64,000 nt of DNA from Struthio camelus. Its lineage: Eukaryota > Chordata > Aves > Struthioniformes > Struthionidae. The notes beneath the pieces are model-generated. The model was not told the origin of the DNA, made no database searches, and saw only the letters and a program-made list of their open reading frames with translations. Below are positions 1-14,805 of the stretch, one piece after another; position 1 is the first letter of the stretch, and every line of letters begins with the position of its first letter. The stretch is from NCBI RefSeq assembly GCF_040807025.1, contig NC_090945.1, positions 73,047,088 to 73,111,087 on the forward strand. The letters are read 5' to 3'. Position numbers and translations under genes: made by a program.

Positions 1-3000
1 TTAGGCCAGCACTGGGAGGCTTTCTAGGCAGTTTTCTCCATCATCTATTTCTAAAGATTTATTCTTTTAGCTGACCACTCTAAAATCACGTTGGAGGGTG
101 TGTATGGCCAGAGAGCAGTCAGGAGTTTCTAGCTTCTGGCAGTCTCTCCAGAGGCTGGATATACTGTGCTCGGGCCTCACTCAAGCTCAGAAATTTGGAT
201 TTTTACTTCAGTGCACTATCAGAGTGACCACATGCTGTGTCATGTAACACTGCTGTAACTGGGAGTATAATTTGAGCCAGACACTGTGATATGGGTTTTA
301 ATGCAATGCACTTTAAGGCTGAATCATTTAGTACTAGGCACAGCGTGGCAATGAGTCAACACGGAGTTAATGCCAGCCCACACAGGAAAGGCAGGCATGC
401 AGATACTGAGTCATTTGTATTGCACTTTGCTGTGAAACACCTTGCAGACAAAACTCAGAGGAATTACTGTACTTAATATGGTTTATGTCATTTATTCATT
501 GCTCAGATGCATTACTCTGAATCCGTTCCCTGGCAGTTTTCCCGGTTTAACTGGGCATGGCTGTTATTAGGGTTCTGAAAAAAACACATCCTTTCCTGCA
601 TGTGCCAGCCGGCGAATTACCTGTGATGGCTCCCTTAGCCCTCTGCTTTCTGCGCTGCACGACAGATCAGTATTTTATGATGTACCCACCTAATTTAACG
701 ACTCAGAGGGGCAAGTGTTGAGCAGGACAAACACGTGTAACAGTTTAGCAAATCAGGAAACGGCACTGTGGGATCTTCCCACATCTGAGTGACTGAAGCC
801 TGGAGTGTTATGAAGAAGGCTTTGGTCCTCTAGGCTTGCACTACTAAATATCTGAGCAATGCAGATGTCACAACCTTTCTGCTCGGCCAATAAGCCTGGA
901 GTGTCTGTAAATTGGCTCTGATCTCTGTCTAATATTTAATCATCATTTTTACTTCAGTTCCCGTACTTTTGCCTGGGTCAGCCTGGCAGAAACAAGAGGA
1001 CATGCCCTGTGCGCTTCTGCAGAGCAACCTCTGAGCGCATATAAAGCAAACTTGTGTCTGCCTTCAAAGGAGCCCACCTGGACAGGACTTTCCTTAGCTG
1101 GAAAGGCAGAGGAGAGAGAGGCCCAACATACAAACGGTGTGCGGTGGCAGGACCCATTGGCCAAGGAGTTGTGAGGGAGCTCCCCAGGAGAAGCCGGGGG
1201 CAGAGCTTCAGAGCCCCTCACCTGGGACTCTGGAGCAAAGCAAGCTGCCATCTGCCTGAGATCAGTGAAACAGGACTCAGTGCATATTCCTTGTTAAATG
1301 AAATGACTCCAACAACCCACTTGAGTCATATTCCCTTAGTTCTTATCCTAGTAGGAACTACTTTACAAAGCCTCAAACACTGACTCAGTGACAAGGAAAG
1401 AGAAACACTAGTAAAACAGTAATGGAATGATCATGATCGTGAAAGGAAACGTTCATCTGAATGAACAATCCTGCATCAGTATTTTGAGCAAAGCCTTCAA
1501 TTTAAGAAGTACAATTAACAGCACAGTTGGTTTTATGCCTCATGACCATGAAAGCAGAACAAAAATTAAAAAGCCTAGGAAAGAATAGGAAAGAAATGTC
1601 ATCATTCAAGTCACTACCTTCTATGTCCTTTTGTGTAAAATGCCGCATCCAAACACAGAACACAAGACTAGATCCAAGATCCTCAGATCCTCAAAGCCTT
1701 TTAGGATAGTTTTTTTTGTGACACAAAAGCCTGTCTGTCGCTGCTCAGGTCCAGGAGAGTATGAGCTGTGCTTTCACATCTTGAATCTCTCTTTCAAGGT
1801 GACTCATGTTTGAGTCCGGTTACATTCTGGAGGGCGCAACACTGAGGTTGGCTGGGCCTTGGTTAACCAGTGCCAAGGTTAATCAAGATTAAAGGGATCC
1901 TGGTATAATCATGCAAGGACCACTGCAGTGAGAGCTGAAAAGGTGAAAGCTGGAGGAAGAAGAAAGATCTGGCTGGCCTAAAATGATAAATTTGGTAGGA
2001 CCTACAGCACAATCCATAGTAGCAATTGCTTTTCCATCGGCTCCCATCTGACATTTTCTGCTATTTTTTCACATGCTCTAGGGAGCTACCAGAGCCAGAG
2101 CTACTTTCCTTTCTGCTCTGACTTGTTTTTTCTTTTCCATCTGACATGGATGCAAAGTGAAGGGTATGTTGATTTACTTGTCTCTAGAGCAATAACCCTG
2201 ACACTCATTATCAAAACAGATGTTCATCTTAGACCTGAAATGTCTTTCTTCTGCTTAATTATGTCCCATTGCAGAGTCAGTATTTCACAGTAGCTAGTTT
2301 TTGGATGCACATTTTCAGCAAGCTGATTAAGACGTGCTACTTGTCCAGCTCTCTTCCCGTTCAAATGTTGAAGCAACGCAAAGAAAAGCAGCCTGTTTGC
2401 TTGCCCAGTGAACCTACCAAGAGTAACTTGGATTTCTCTCAGTTTGCAGCTCTCCTTTTCTTTCTTCATTTTTGCATTTTTTTTAATTTTGAAGAGATGG
2501 TGATAGGAGCAGTACAAATGCCTGGCTCAGACAGAGCAAATTGAGTTTTGTGGGGATGTTTGCAGAAACTATGAATGTTAAGAGAATAACAATTAATGGA
2601 ACAGCACTTTCACTTGCTAGCAGCATGAGGCTGTACAAATTCAGCTGTTTAATAAAACTTTCTAAGCAAAAATGATTTCCTCATCATCTACTGTTACAGA
2701 GTGAGAGAAAGAAGATTTTGTACCAAAAAACATCTTGTGTACTATTTTTAATCTCTAACAAAAAAACAGAAGTCTGCATTAAACCAAGTTGCAGGATATT
2801 GTCTCAGTGATAATAAGTGGTTGTTACAGTAATACAAATCAAGAATCTGAATTCAGGTTTGAGAAATGACAGTGATCCAGTTTTCTGACAGATAACTCAA
2901 TTTAAGATGTCCTCATTTTTTAAATACTGACTACTCATTCCATTCAATTAGCGTATCTGGTGCTTTTCAGAAATATGTATGTGGGATGAATGTCCCCAGG

Positions 3001-6000
3001 CAACTTTATTATTCTTTTCAGTGGAATAAAGATGAGATCCTCAAATTGCATGACTTCTTAATTACATGACATTCCTTTCTCACTCTCTCTCTGTCTCTGA
3101 GCGAATTAGTGAATTAGGCTGCTCAGAAGCTGTTCCTGCTCAGAAATGTCAGGTCACCCTGCCGCAGGACCCTCTCGTCTGTCAGAGGTAACCCACGGCA
3201 GCCACAGTTTAATAGGAGGCCGCTGCTCAAGGGAAAACAGCTCTATAACTACCTTCTCCCACGTAACCTTCGCCGCCCTTCATAAGGAACTTCATTTGTC
3301 TCCGCAAATGAGCCCCTCATTTCCTCTTCCCTAATCACACGGGGCAAGACTCATGCATTGGTCTAAAGGAAAATACTTTTCATGTACAGCAAAATGTACA
3401 GCATATCAAGTACACTCTTTAAAACAGGGTTACGTTACCAAATACATTTCTTTTACTTGTGGCTGGCTATTTAAGGAGAATGAATATTTATAGGTGCACA
3501 GATCGTGCTGCCATGAGCAGAGATCTTCAGGATACAGAACCAGTTGCATTTGGGAGAATATTTCATGACCCTTCATTCCTGCTGCCAAACATTTACAATT
3601 TTACCCCACTAGATAGCAGTATCTAGCAACGAATGCTGTTTCCAAAGACGGCTTGAAAGAACTCTGTAACTAAATGCATAACATTCACCCAAACTCAGGG
3701 AGCGGACAGTGGAGAAATTGCAGAAGAAAACAGAGAAAACATTTCCTAATCTTTGTAAATCTCAGCAGCTCTTTTCCTATCACAGTTTCTGCTTCATAAA
3801 CATTCAATTGTCTGCATCTGCTAAGGAACTGAGCGCTCTTAAAAAAAGACATAAGGGAAAAAGGGAGTCCTTTGTTCCCTGCTACGGGAGCGCACAGAGA
3901 GGTGTAGAAAGACTTTCCAAGGTGCCTCAGCACTCACCCCAAAGGAGCCTGCTGCTGTTTGCATGAAGGGAAAGGAGGGATACTGGAGGAGTGAGGAGAT
4001 TGCAGAGGCTCCTGTAATTGTCCTGGCTGGGTGCACCCAGAGAACTTCCGCACACCCCAGTTTGGGCTGGAACCACTGTGGAAAGGAAGGTTTGTCTCTG
4101 CAAGAAACAGCACCCAGGGATTTTTCTTTCTGAACGCATTGTATTTCATGATACCAGTCTTGGGTAGTGTCCTTTTGGTGGTGTCTGACCTCTGCCTTTG
4201 GCCTTTAACTTAGCAGGTTCAACATATTGCGCCCACCTGACCACTCACACGGTCTGCCCTGACCTTTTGCCAGTATACAGTAGTTGATCTAATTTTCAGA
4301 GCAGCAGGGCTCTAAGGGAGCACTCTGCACTTGTTACTGCTCAGATGGTTTCCCATGAGGGATGTCAGCCTTGTGCAAGCCCTTCGCATGCCTCCTCTGC
4401 TCCTTCCTGATTAGGAAGAAAAATAGGTTGATTCTTCCAAGGTGCTTGAGCCACATACAGGTTTGCTGGCTTTTCCTATTCCTTACAAGTGAGCCCCGTT
4501 GCTATTGCCTTACACCATCATTTCCTTACATCTGATGTGTCTCTGCTTCTCTGTTTTCTCTATGATAATCCAGTAAAACCTAGCTTCTATAGGAAATGAT
4601 GCAGGACTTTTTTTTAGAGAAATAATGCTTTGCAGCAGATGCACATCTATCTTAATTTACAGGTGATTAATTCATCTCACCTTGGCAGGGGACTAGATTA
4701 GATTGATTGGTGGAATTTATTTATATAGTGAGCATTGAGCAGGGATTAAAGCTCAAAGCTAAGCCAGGCCAGTAAGAGCTGCCAGACAGGGTAATGTATT
4801 GTAAACAGTTAGAATTGGTGAGTTGAAAAGCAGACCTTATATTGAAGGAGAAGAGGGAGGAGTGGAGTGGTGTTTGTAAGCTGAAAATTGATTATATGCC
4901 TCTCTTTGCAGAAGAAAATAATCTTCTATGCTTATAGTGACTAAAGTGCATTGTTTATACTGATAGGAAAAAGAAGAACAGTGTATGTGCCATGTCTTTA
5001 AGTGTTTCTCTTGTTGGGGTTAACTAAATACAAAATACCTCTCATTTTATCACTTTATGCCAACTTTAAAAAAAAAAAGTGTTATTAAAAGAGGAAGGCT
5101 ATGTTCTTTCTTAAATGTTCTTCTCTCTTTGGAAATGTTGTGTTTCTACAGAGCCCTATGCCCTTCAGGTCATGGGTGTACAGAGGTGTTGACACTAGGA
5201 AGGAGCAAAAAGGAAAAAAACCCATAAGAACTGGGAAAGAGCTTAATTACTGTGCTGCTTGGGGGGTATTGTAACACTTTGCCATGATCATACACAGTTT
5301 TCTTATGAGGGGGCCTTTCTACCTACCCAGGGATACAACTTACACTGTTCCCATGTCTGCTGTTCCCATGTGATTGCAAGTACTGCCTTTCCTGTTCCTC
5401 TCCTGCCACTTCTGTTATCTCTGGCAGCCATCGAAGCAGCAAGGCTGAATGTGACACAGCTCTTATGTTACAGTTTCACATCTTCTCCTTGTCTGTCAGT
5501 GTCTTGAGATACTTATCACTGTAAAATGCCATAATGAATAACCCTGCTCACTTACAGTGTGCACATGAGTGCACCGGTGGTATTTTTATCCTGGCCACAA
5601 TGAGGTTGTTAGGTCCATCATACTGAGACCATACGGATTCTATTGTCCTTTACTACAAATGCTGTACTCCATTCTTTTTAACAAGCTTTGAAATTATGCC
5701 TGCAAGAAACATGTCCTTCCTTTATCTCCTCTGACCCGAGTGAAAAAGATGCAATTTTTTAAACACTTATAAATGGTGCTATAGAGTTCTCTTTTTAGGG
5801 GAGGGAGTTTTTCCATCTTGTCCATCTAGATTACATTGTTAATTGCTCTAAGTATATATACACTTGGCAGTAAGTTTAATATTCTTGTCAATGGGGATTT
5901 TTGCAGACTTTTTGAAGGAGGAGACCCTTGGGCTGCTCTGAGCTGGATTTAGAACCACGTCACAGTTTACGTTCAGTACCTCTGCAGGAATATGTTGAAG

Positions 6001-9000
6001 TAGTTGCTAGATGCTGTCTTAAAAGATAGCATCCACTGCCCTGACACAGGCATGATTTTGGTAACTCATCATGTAAAAGACTATCTTCTTGTTGTTTGCA
6101 GGAGGAGGTGGAAGAACAAAGAGGTTGCTTCCCAAACGGCACAGCAAGGCTGTGGGGGCTAACTGGTCAGGACTGTAGGTCCTAGTAGATGGTGCCCAAC
6201 AGAGGCCAGCACCATCCTCCTTGTCTGAGGACCAGGGAAAAGTGCACAGCAAAAGGCTTCTTCTGTCCATCTCTGTGCACCAGCGCTTAGCAGGGAGGGA
6301 AAGGGTCTGAGCTGCCATAGCCTGACTTAGTCCAGTCTGGGTCATTAGTGCCTGAGGTTCAGGCATGCCGAGGTCCCGAAGCCTTTCAGCAGTGACCCCT
6401 GAGGAGTGCTGCTTAGCAATGCACCACTTAACCCAGGGTCCCAAACTCAGCAGACAGCCTCCTCCTGGGCAGCACAATGGGAATGCAACAGAGTTAGGTG
6501 TCTCTTCCTGTTCAGAGGAGGAAGGTGGCAGGAGTAGGAGGAATAGGAAGTAAGTCCTCATAGGTAGGCCAGGCTTGCTCCCCTTATACCACAGATAGGA
6601 TCCCCCACAGTGGGGAAGTCCTGATTAACCCTGCTTTTCTTGCATTGCTCCGAGCTTACTCTGATACAGGGAGGCCCGGACAGTTAGCAGTTCTCCAAGA
6701 TGTCATCCAGGTTGTCTGCTAACTCAACCAGGCACCTTGGTTCTGCTTATCCTTTGGTTCTCTCTCAGAGCTGTGAAGGACAGATGTTCTTCAGCTATAA
6801 GAAGAAAAATAAAAATTAGACTTCAGCATTTTTACTGAGTTCTAAGACCTGGGACCTTATGCCCATGTCTGTATTACTTACGCTTTGATCTGTATGTGAG
6901 CTGATACATTACTGTGTTTTTAGCCTGATTGTAGACATTTGATCTATTTCTAGCTGTCCAAGGATGTGGGTGGGATCATCTTCTAATATTTAAAATTGGA
7001 TGCAGGGGAAAAATAAAGGGGAGCACTTCAAATTCCTGCAGTCACCTCAAATCTGTGCCCCTTTGGCACTGTGTTGTGGTGGGGCCTCGTTGGAGCTGCT
7101 GGCTAGCACAAGGAAAGGATAGCAGCTGATGACAGGCAAAGCAGGTGCTGAGCAGGTTGATACTGTTACACTGGTGTATTTTAATGAAATAGTGAATTTA
7201 ATTACTAAGCATGCAGGAAACTTGAATTGCTGTGGGAAAGGATTTTGTCTTCAAAGGGAAGGCAGTCCTATACGAATGCCTTTCTGTTTTCTAACCAAAG
7301 TACAACTTGTAAAACACAAGTACATCTCTCCAGTGGGACCAGTTTGAATCAAACTGGTTGCTAACTCTCTTGTTCGTCAGTTTGTCTCTGTAAAAGGCAG
7401 GAAAACGACTGCAAATTTGGCAGAGGCTTTGGGAAGAATATTACTCACAGGTGTTTCCCCGAGATAGATTGCCTGCTTGCACCAAGGAGAGAGGACACTT
7501 CTAGCTGCAGGCTGTGCTAACTGCACCAACTCAGCTTCGTTGAAAATTTGGGATTAAGTGAGAAGGGAAGTGCACACAGAGAGACTCACCCAGTCACTAC
7601 CTCTGGTCACCCTCCTGCCTGGGGAAGGAGTTAATAACAGACCATCTACTTACCTTAATGTGGCCAAGCTCTTTGTATGGGGAAATTGCTACCTTATTTC
7701 CCTTTGTCTCCCTTCATGAGATACCTTTTAGCCTTATACAGTTTATGCCCCTCAGCTTCTGGCAATCAGATAAATCTGAAGCACTGTTCCAAAGGTCATT
7801 TAATATCAAAGATATAAAATATTCTTTCTTTCGGAGAAAGTAGGACACCTTTGTGAATTTAGGTTGCCTTTTCTCAGGAGCATCCATCTTCTTAGATTGC
7901 AACTGTCATGATGCATCAAGGAAGAAGAATTTCCTTCAGAACTGAAGCCAAACTGTTCCACTGCTCTATGAAGAAAACTCAGTACTCTCAGCCCTGTTAT
8001 GTGCAAACTCCAGTGGGAAAGAAATGTAAAGTTGGACTTGCCTGTAAAATGCTATGTTTGAAAACATCAACAAAATCTCACAGTTTTTAATCAACGTTGT
8101 CTTTCAGCTCTCTCTCCCCTTCTTATTCCTGAACTAGCCCTATGAATAACAAGGGATTTAGTGCAGTGCTGCTCAGAGAGTATGACTGAACTACTGAGTA
8201 TTGATGGTCCTTGCTAACTCACAGGACAGGGTCAGATCATCTAGCCTTCAACCTGGGCCCTGAGGGTACAGGCAGACTAGTACAGCCAGCCAGAGTGGAT
8301 AGCAGGTGGGAAGCTCTCTGTGCTGCAATAGCTCAATAGGCACAGACTCAGTCTCCCTTATCCTTGTTTAGACAGCTAGAATGGTCAAACCATGCTTTGA
8401 ATATTCGAGGAGGTTTATAAGGGGAAAAAACCTCCAGAGCCAGGCTTTTTCTTTTATAGGAAAAGTGATGGACTTTGTCCCTGGCTGCCTTCATAAGCCC
8501 TAATCGTCTGGGACATAAGATAAGTGTTGACTTTACATAGCCCAAACATGGGAGTAGTTTCTATTCTCAGATGCAATGCCATTAAAGCCAAAAAAATAAT
8601 GGCTTTCAGGCACTGACTTTAAAGCAACAAAAGCCATTTATGTTTAAGTATCTAATACTGTGATGCTGTAATCAACAGGCATTTAAGTGTCAATGGGAGC
8701 AACTTCAGAGTGTTTGAGCATAAACTGATTGTGTCTCAAGTCTCTGGAGGTCCTTCTATCTACAACACTGTAGATGCCAATTCCTCTGATGCACAAGGTA
8801 CCATTACTGCCAAACACAAGGCGCTGGGTCACATGGACTAAAAGTCAAATCCAGTATTTCAAATCTTTTGGTTGCTAGAGTTGCTAATAAACAGTGGTTA
8901 TAACAGTGTTTCTGTTCCTTCAGAACTGGGTGTTGGCGTTTAATTTGAGCCTTGAATATTTATCTGTTTTTTTTTAATGATACGTTATCAGATATCCTCA

Positions 9001-12000
9001 AGCAAATTTGTAGACTTCTTTTAATGAGGTGAATTCTGCTTTTCATCAGTGACATTCTGGATATAGTAGACACGGCAGCAAAGCCAATATATTGGCTGGA
9101 ATATTATTTGAGTAGTTCTGTGAGGCTTTTCTCTTACTTGGTTTGATGAATGAAGCTATTGAGGAGAAGGGAAGTGAAAAGCTTGAGTACGCAAAACAGC
9201 AATTTGTTTGCCTGTTTACTAGGTTTCAGCTTGAATATTAATGTGAGTTCATCACAGTTCAGCTGATATGGAAGGGAGGAAAATCTCAGGTCTAAGAACA
9301 ATCATGGACTTTCTTTTTCATTGCTATTGGGGATTTAGGAAGGTTTTATGCAGATATGATCCTGTCCACATCTCCTGCTTACTTTCAGGGACTGTGTAGT
9401 TCTCAAGGCATTTAAGCCTGGTTGCTTTAGCTGCTTTCTGGAAAACCTATTTCACGAAGAAAACTATCTCCATTTCACCTAGCAACCTGCTAGCTTAGGA
9501 AGAGATACCTCTGAACTCTGACAGGTCCTACTTGTTTGACTGTCTACATTTTTACAGAAAACTGTCACTAGATTAAAAAAAAAAAAAAGTCATTGAAGAC
9601 ATGACCAGGCCCAAGAATTCCTCCTAAACAAGCACTTTCTCTGTGGGTCAGATACCAGCAATGTTGAGGAGACAGTATCTTGGCAACTCAAATTAAAAGG
9701 CTGTTTCCCAGCCAACAGGCTCATTTTGAAGAAGTAGAACTGAGGTTCCAAACGCCCTTTGGAAGGATGTATCAGAATTACAGTCATGATGCAAAAATCA
9801 GTTTGTTTGTTTCTCAGAGGCTTCTTTCCAGTTATCATCAAATGCTTTCAAGGTCTATAGGCTAGGCTCAAGCAAAAGCTTCTGAAAAGCTGACATGTGG
9901 ACTGGCTGTTGTTTGTAGCAGCAGGAATACCTCTCTTGGATGGTGCTTTTTTTCTGTTGAGGAATGAGGGAGACTAGTGACTGGTTACTTATTCCTCTGG
10001 CTAATGGAGTTGTACTGTAATCCAGAAAGGGTCAATCTTCAGATCTTGTTTTATCCAGGGGTCCTGTAGCCCTCAGAAAGGGTTGGAGCAGGATGAATAT
10101 GTGATGGTGGCTTGTTTGCCAGACTGCCTTGCAGAGTGGGTGTAGCTCAGGCAGGTAAAGCCAGTACCTGTGCGATGGGAGTACTTGAGGAGCTCAAGAA
10201 CAGCGTGCTGTGCCAAGGGGCTGTGCTAAGGGTATGCCTCTGCCAGCTTTGGTAAACAGTGTGACACTGTGGCTGCCTGAGTGGATGTGCCTTTGCCCTA
10301 ACACACATGAGTCATGTAGCCTTTTAGCTCAACTCTGTGACTTCTGATCTATCCTACCTCTCACCAAGGCTTATTGGCAGCGCCCATATGCAGCTGCACA
10401 GCTCTGGGGTCTGGCAGCCAGCTTGAGGCAGAGTCAAGGATGTGATTCCTCAGCAGCTGATGCCGGTCGCAGCTAGAGCAGCTTTGCTGACCAGATGTGT
10501 GTTTTTGCCCACTGCCCTGACACTAGCATGCAGGCAGCTGTGCAGTGAAGAAGTGGAGGGAACTGAGATGTCTGAAAATGAACAACTTTTTGCAAAGAAT
10601 GGGGTGGGTATGCCTAGGTTGAAAGAAGTGCAGCATCCAAAGTAGATCAGGTGAAACGACCTTGGAATCAGCTTCTCCATCTCTCTGAAATATCCAGAGG
10701 AGGCAGCACTTCCCAGTGGTCCATTTCCAGGGCATTGTCACCTGCTCTGATGTGGATGGAGGAGGAGCTGTGCACCTTCGTGTGCCTGTCATCCAAGTAC
10801 TAAACCCTGTGGTGAGGACAGTGAGGATCGTGTCTGTAGGACAGATGTGTTAGTGAGCCAGATGACTTGTCTGAGAGCCTGTCTTGAGTGGATATGCTTA
10901 ACTTGCTGCATCAGCCTCTGAAGCATATGACGGAGAGGGGAGGAATGGCTTGGGGAGCTGTTATGTTGGCTGCAAGCCAGATGGAGAGACTCTGCATGAA
11001 TAATATATGCTTGCATTGTGCTACTTGTTAAACACTGTCCAGATGGTTGTAAGTGCCAGTCTATACACTCCTTCCCACGACAAAATCCACTGCACATAGA
11101 AATAATTGTCTGTGAAAAGGGGGAATTTACAGACTTGTGGTGCTCAGCTCCTGAAATGATGGGAAACACCAGAGCTGGAGTACTAAATCTTGGCTGTAGC
11201 AGCATTTCACTGTAACGCTGCTACTGCTGAACCACAAGTGAAATAGTGAGCTCTACCTGGTAAGAACAAGTAAACAGCCACTACTCATATTCACCTCATA
11301 TACACTTCTATTTTAATTACCCAGCATCTGTGCTATTGCTTTATTCCCCAGAGCCTGACAAGGAGTAAAATTACTTCACACTGCAAAATGTGACAGGACA
11401 TAGTTGCAAAGTTGCAACTTTCTTGCTTTAGGTCCCTAGAGGGACTTGCATCCTGGGGGTGGGGTGGAGGTATTGCATAGATGCTTCTGGAAAGTTTTAC
11501 TTAGCTGAAAGGCTGTGGACCAGACTTAGTCGGTGCTTCCTTTGTGTAAATCAGCAGCAGGTCTATGAGGCTTGCTCTCGATATGTACTGATTTTGGGAG
11601 CACTCTTTACAAAACAGGGCAGTAGAGACTTGAAGCAATGCCTCCCACATCCCATGCAGCAAATACTTATTCTTGAGCTACCTATCTGACAGAACAGACA
11701 TCTGAACTTTGCAAAACTGAAGATCCAGCTGATCAGCTACGCATGTGAGCATCAAAGATAAGTCAAGTGCTGCCTACAAGCAAGTGACTTCCATCTGAAA
11801 TGATGCATCCGTTATGGCTGATAGCATTTAGTCTCTCTCTGTCATCCAAAAAAGGAAAAATAAAGAAATATTCACTTACAAAAACTTTAACAAGCAGGTC
11901 TAGTAAGAAAATAGCAAGATTTCAGAATCACAGCATGAGTACCTCTATTGCAAACTGTAATTTGCTTGCTGGTGAAACACTCAGTGAAGATCTTGAAAGG

Positions 12001-13754
12001 AGGGAAGGACACAGAAGAAAGCAAAATAACTACTTCACTTGTGTCTATCTGCCTGTGTGTCAACAAGATGCAACGAGATATGGAGTCTGAAGGGAAATGA
12101 AAGGCTGACAGTTTTATTTTGAATTAAGAATTAAGTTTTCAATTATCCATGCTAAAGGATAATTTGAAAGACTGGAATACTAATTCCAAGAGGGCAGAAG
12201 GAAGTAACATCTTTTACTTCACAGAGGCCTAAAGGTCACCCCAACATTTAAGAAAACTGGAAACAGTTACTTTTTTTTGTGAAGACACTGCCCTCTGGAT
12301 GCATTCCAAATGGAGCAACTGTGGTACTTTCCTTGGCGATAGAGGTCTGTCTAGTACTGATTGCCCTTGAATCCTTTTTCAGATAAAGGATGCTTAAATC
12401 CTTCTAATTTCAAATAAATTTCTTTATTGATTTAAAAGTAAAGCTTTAAAGAGTTTTTACAGATGGGGGACAGGAAAAATAGCAAGAATACTGAACTCTC
12501 CACATCTTTGAAAATCAATGGCCTAGAATGTGTTCATCAAAAGGAATAAACAAACAACTTTATGGGTGAGAATGAAATAGAAATTGCTTTTATGGGGATT
12601 TTTTTTTTAATCTTCACGCATCGTATGCATTTGATAATGCAGAAAGGACTTGATGTTCTTTTCAAGAGTTGGGTTAAACCTCAAACAAGCTGGTTTGTAA
12701 ATACAACCCAAATATCCTGTTTAAGGTCTGATAGGATTCATCGCTTGTTTCCACATTTCTTTCTGGGCCTGAATCCCTTTTGAGAAAATGCAATTTGAGC
12801 CTGTTGCTAACAGGAGCATATAAATCTATTCTAATTAAAAATAGAATCACTATCTCTTAAAGCAAGACAATAAAATATTCTCTTTCACTGAGAATAAGCT
12901 GACCAGATTTCTGGATGACAAATCGTGGGTATTGTGGAGCAGGTGCTGCGATCTCTTATCAAAGACTGGAGGAAATATGTTACACCGATAGGAGGAAAAG
13001 GTTTATTATGGCTTTACATATAAGTAAGCCCTGATATCTGAACAGGGAATGGCTGCACGGTATATAGTTACATGTCTCTCGGGTGCTAACAACTAAGGGG
13101 AATACTAAGTACCCGCAGTTTTCTGAATAATATTAGAAACATAACTCTTTTAGAGATTTATTTAGGTCAATATACTTGATAAATATGCCATATAAAAATT
13201 ATTGTGAAAGTCACCCATGGTGCCAGGTTATTTGGCATACTAGGAGCATTTTGAAAATTTTTCTCAATAATCTCCTTGGTCTTAAAAATGTATTAACCAA
13301 GAAGGGGTGTGACTGTTGCCTAGCGTGACTGTGCCTAGACCTGATTAATAAACACTACCATATGAATTATCCTTCTTGTAACTTGAAGTGTGCACAGAGA
13401 GGATGTGTTTCTCTCTGGGGATGTTTCTTTGCGGAATACTCCTTCCACGAATGTATGTGTTGGGTGTGAGGGAGACAGGAAAAAGCTGTCCCATTCATGA
13501 AGCATACCCGTTCATACACTGAAATGGCTATGTGCGAGTGAGAAAAATTGTTTAACGTCCTTTATGCTTGCTTACTGCTTTCTTTCCCAATGTTGCTGCA
13601 ATAGAAAAAAGCAATTGCATGTGTTTTCCTTCCTCCTGCTCCTCATCTCTAAACTCTGTCGGTTTGCATTGCACATGTAGCTGTTCCTTCATCTCATGAA
13701 CTGTTTTCAGCAGCTGATGGAAGTGGGAGTTCAGCTGTATCGGGGTCACCTGTG

Positions 13755-13870
13755 CGTTTGGTCTGGATCCAGCAGGCATTTGTGCAAGTGCTGAAGTAAA
13801 ACTGGTGGGAACTTCCACTGAAATCAATTGCATGAATGTGCTTAAAGTCAATCGCACGCATAAATGCTCT
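13755..13870. repeat. Degenerate foldback (inverted repeat) element
   Basis: The segment 'gcatttgtgcaagtgctg' at about 13776 is mirrored on the opposite strand by the segment ending at about 13865, which reads 'gcatttatgcgtgcgatt' on the minus strand. The centre is a 'ccactgaaatcaatt' block. This arrangement resembles an old family of palindromic repeats common in birds, crocodilians and turtles. I cannot name the family, and arm similarity is only moderate. Confidence 0.4.
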
Positions 13871-14724
13871 TTCTTGTAACTGACACCTCCTAATGAATGA
13901 ATGTAGGCCCAGCCTCGTCGTCGTTAATCTCCTGACTATTTGATATCATGTAGAAGTTTTCTTTTTGTAAGTTTTGGTGAATGGGCTAACCTCTCTGTAT
14001 GAGGGCATCTCTTAAATGCTGTTGCCATGTTAGCGGTCTGCAGGAGTCTTGGGGCCCTGGCATGGAAAGTAGAAACACAGGGCCAGTGTGGGAGAACTGA
14101 TGGCAGCTTGAGGGCTGTGATGGGCTCCTCCCACCTTATCAAAGGGAGAAGAAAAAATGGGGCCTGGAAAAGGAAGAGCTGGAGCATGAAATACTGAAAC
14201 TATAGGGAAAAGAGGTCTAGGCTGGATCAGGAAAGAAAAGAAGATATAGTGAGAGGAAGGAAGAAGAAAAGAGCTGAAGAAAGTAGAAGGGAAGAGACGT
14301 GGAGGGAAGGACCGCTAATGTGGACAGAAGGATAGTCTTGCAAGAGAGAACAGGACAGGAATGAGATTCAAGGTAGGGTTGAGAAAGAAATGCAGGGGGC
14401 TGTGCAATACTTTTGAGGAGACTTTCAGATTGATACTGCCTGAGGTGTGCTTGGTATAGAAGAGAACAAGAGCTTTGACTTAATTTTTCTTTTTTTTTGA
14501 CAGTAAGGGATGTAACCACAGACAGAATAAAAAAGGAAAATCTGATCAGCATGAAATCAGGAAAACCAACTGAATGAGTTTGAAAGAGTGAAAGAATGAA
14601 GAAAATCTAAATGTATAGCTGACGTGCCCATCAGCGACAAGATTGCAGTCCCTTTGCACTAGACATGATACAAGTAGATGGTCAGAGAAACTGCTTCCCC
14701 TGCAGAGCAGACAGAAATGGAATG

Positions 14725-14805
14725 GGATAGAAAAGCAAAATAACTTGCTTCAGGCTGTTCAACAGCCAAGTGACAGCTGATTATCCTGGAATTCTTATTA
14801 ACTGC
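14725..14805 (-). mobile_element. Possible MIR-type SINE remnant
   Basis: 'aaataacttgcttcaggctg' followed by 'acagccaagtgacagctg' and 'cctggaattc' resembles the reverse complement of the MIR core. The match is short and diverged, so it remains tentative. Confidence 0.4.

Noticed and set aside
10789-11205. 138-codon minus-strand frame
   Set aside because: Low-complexity translation with no domain and no splice context; treated as chance.
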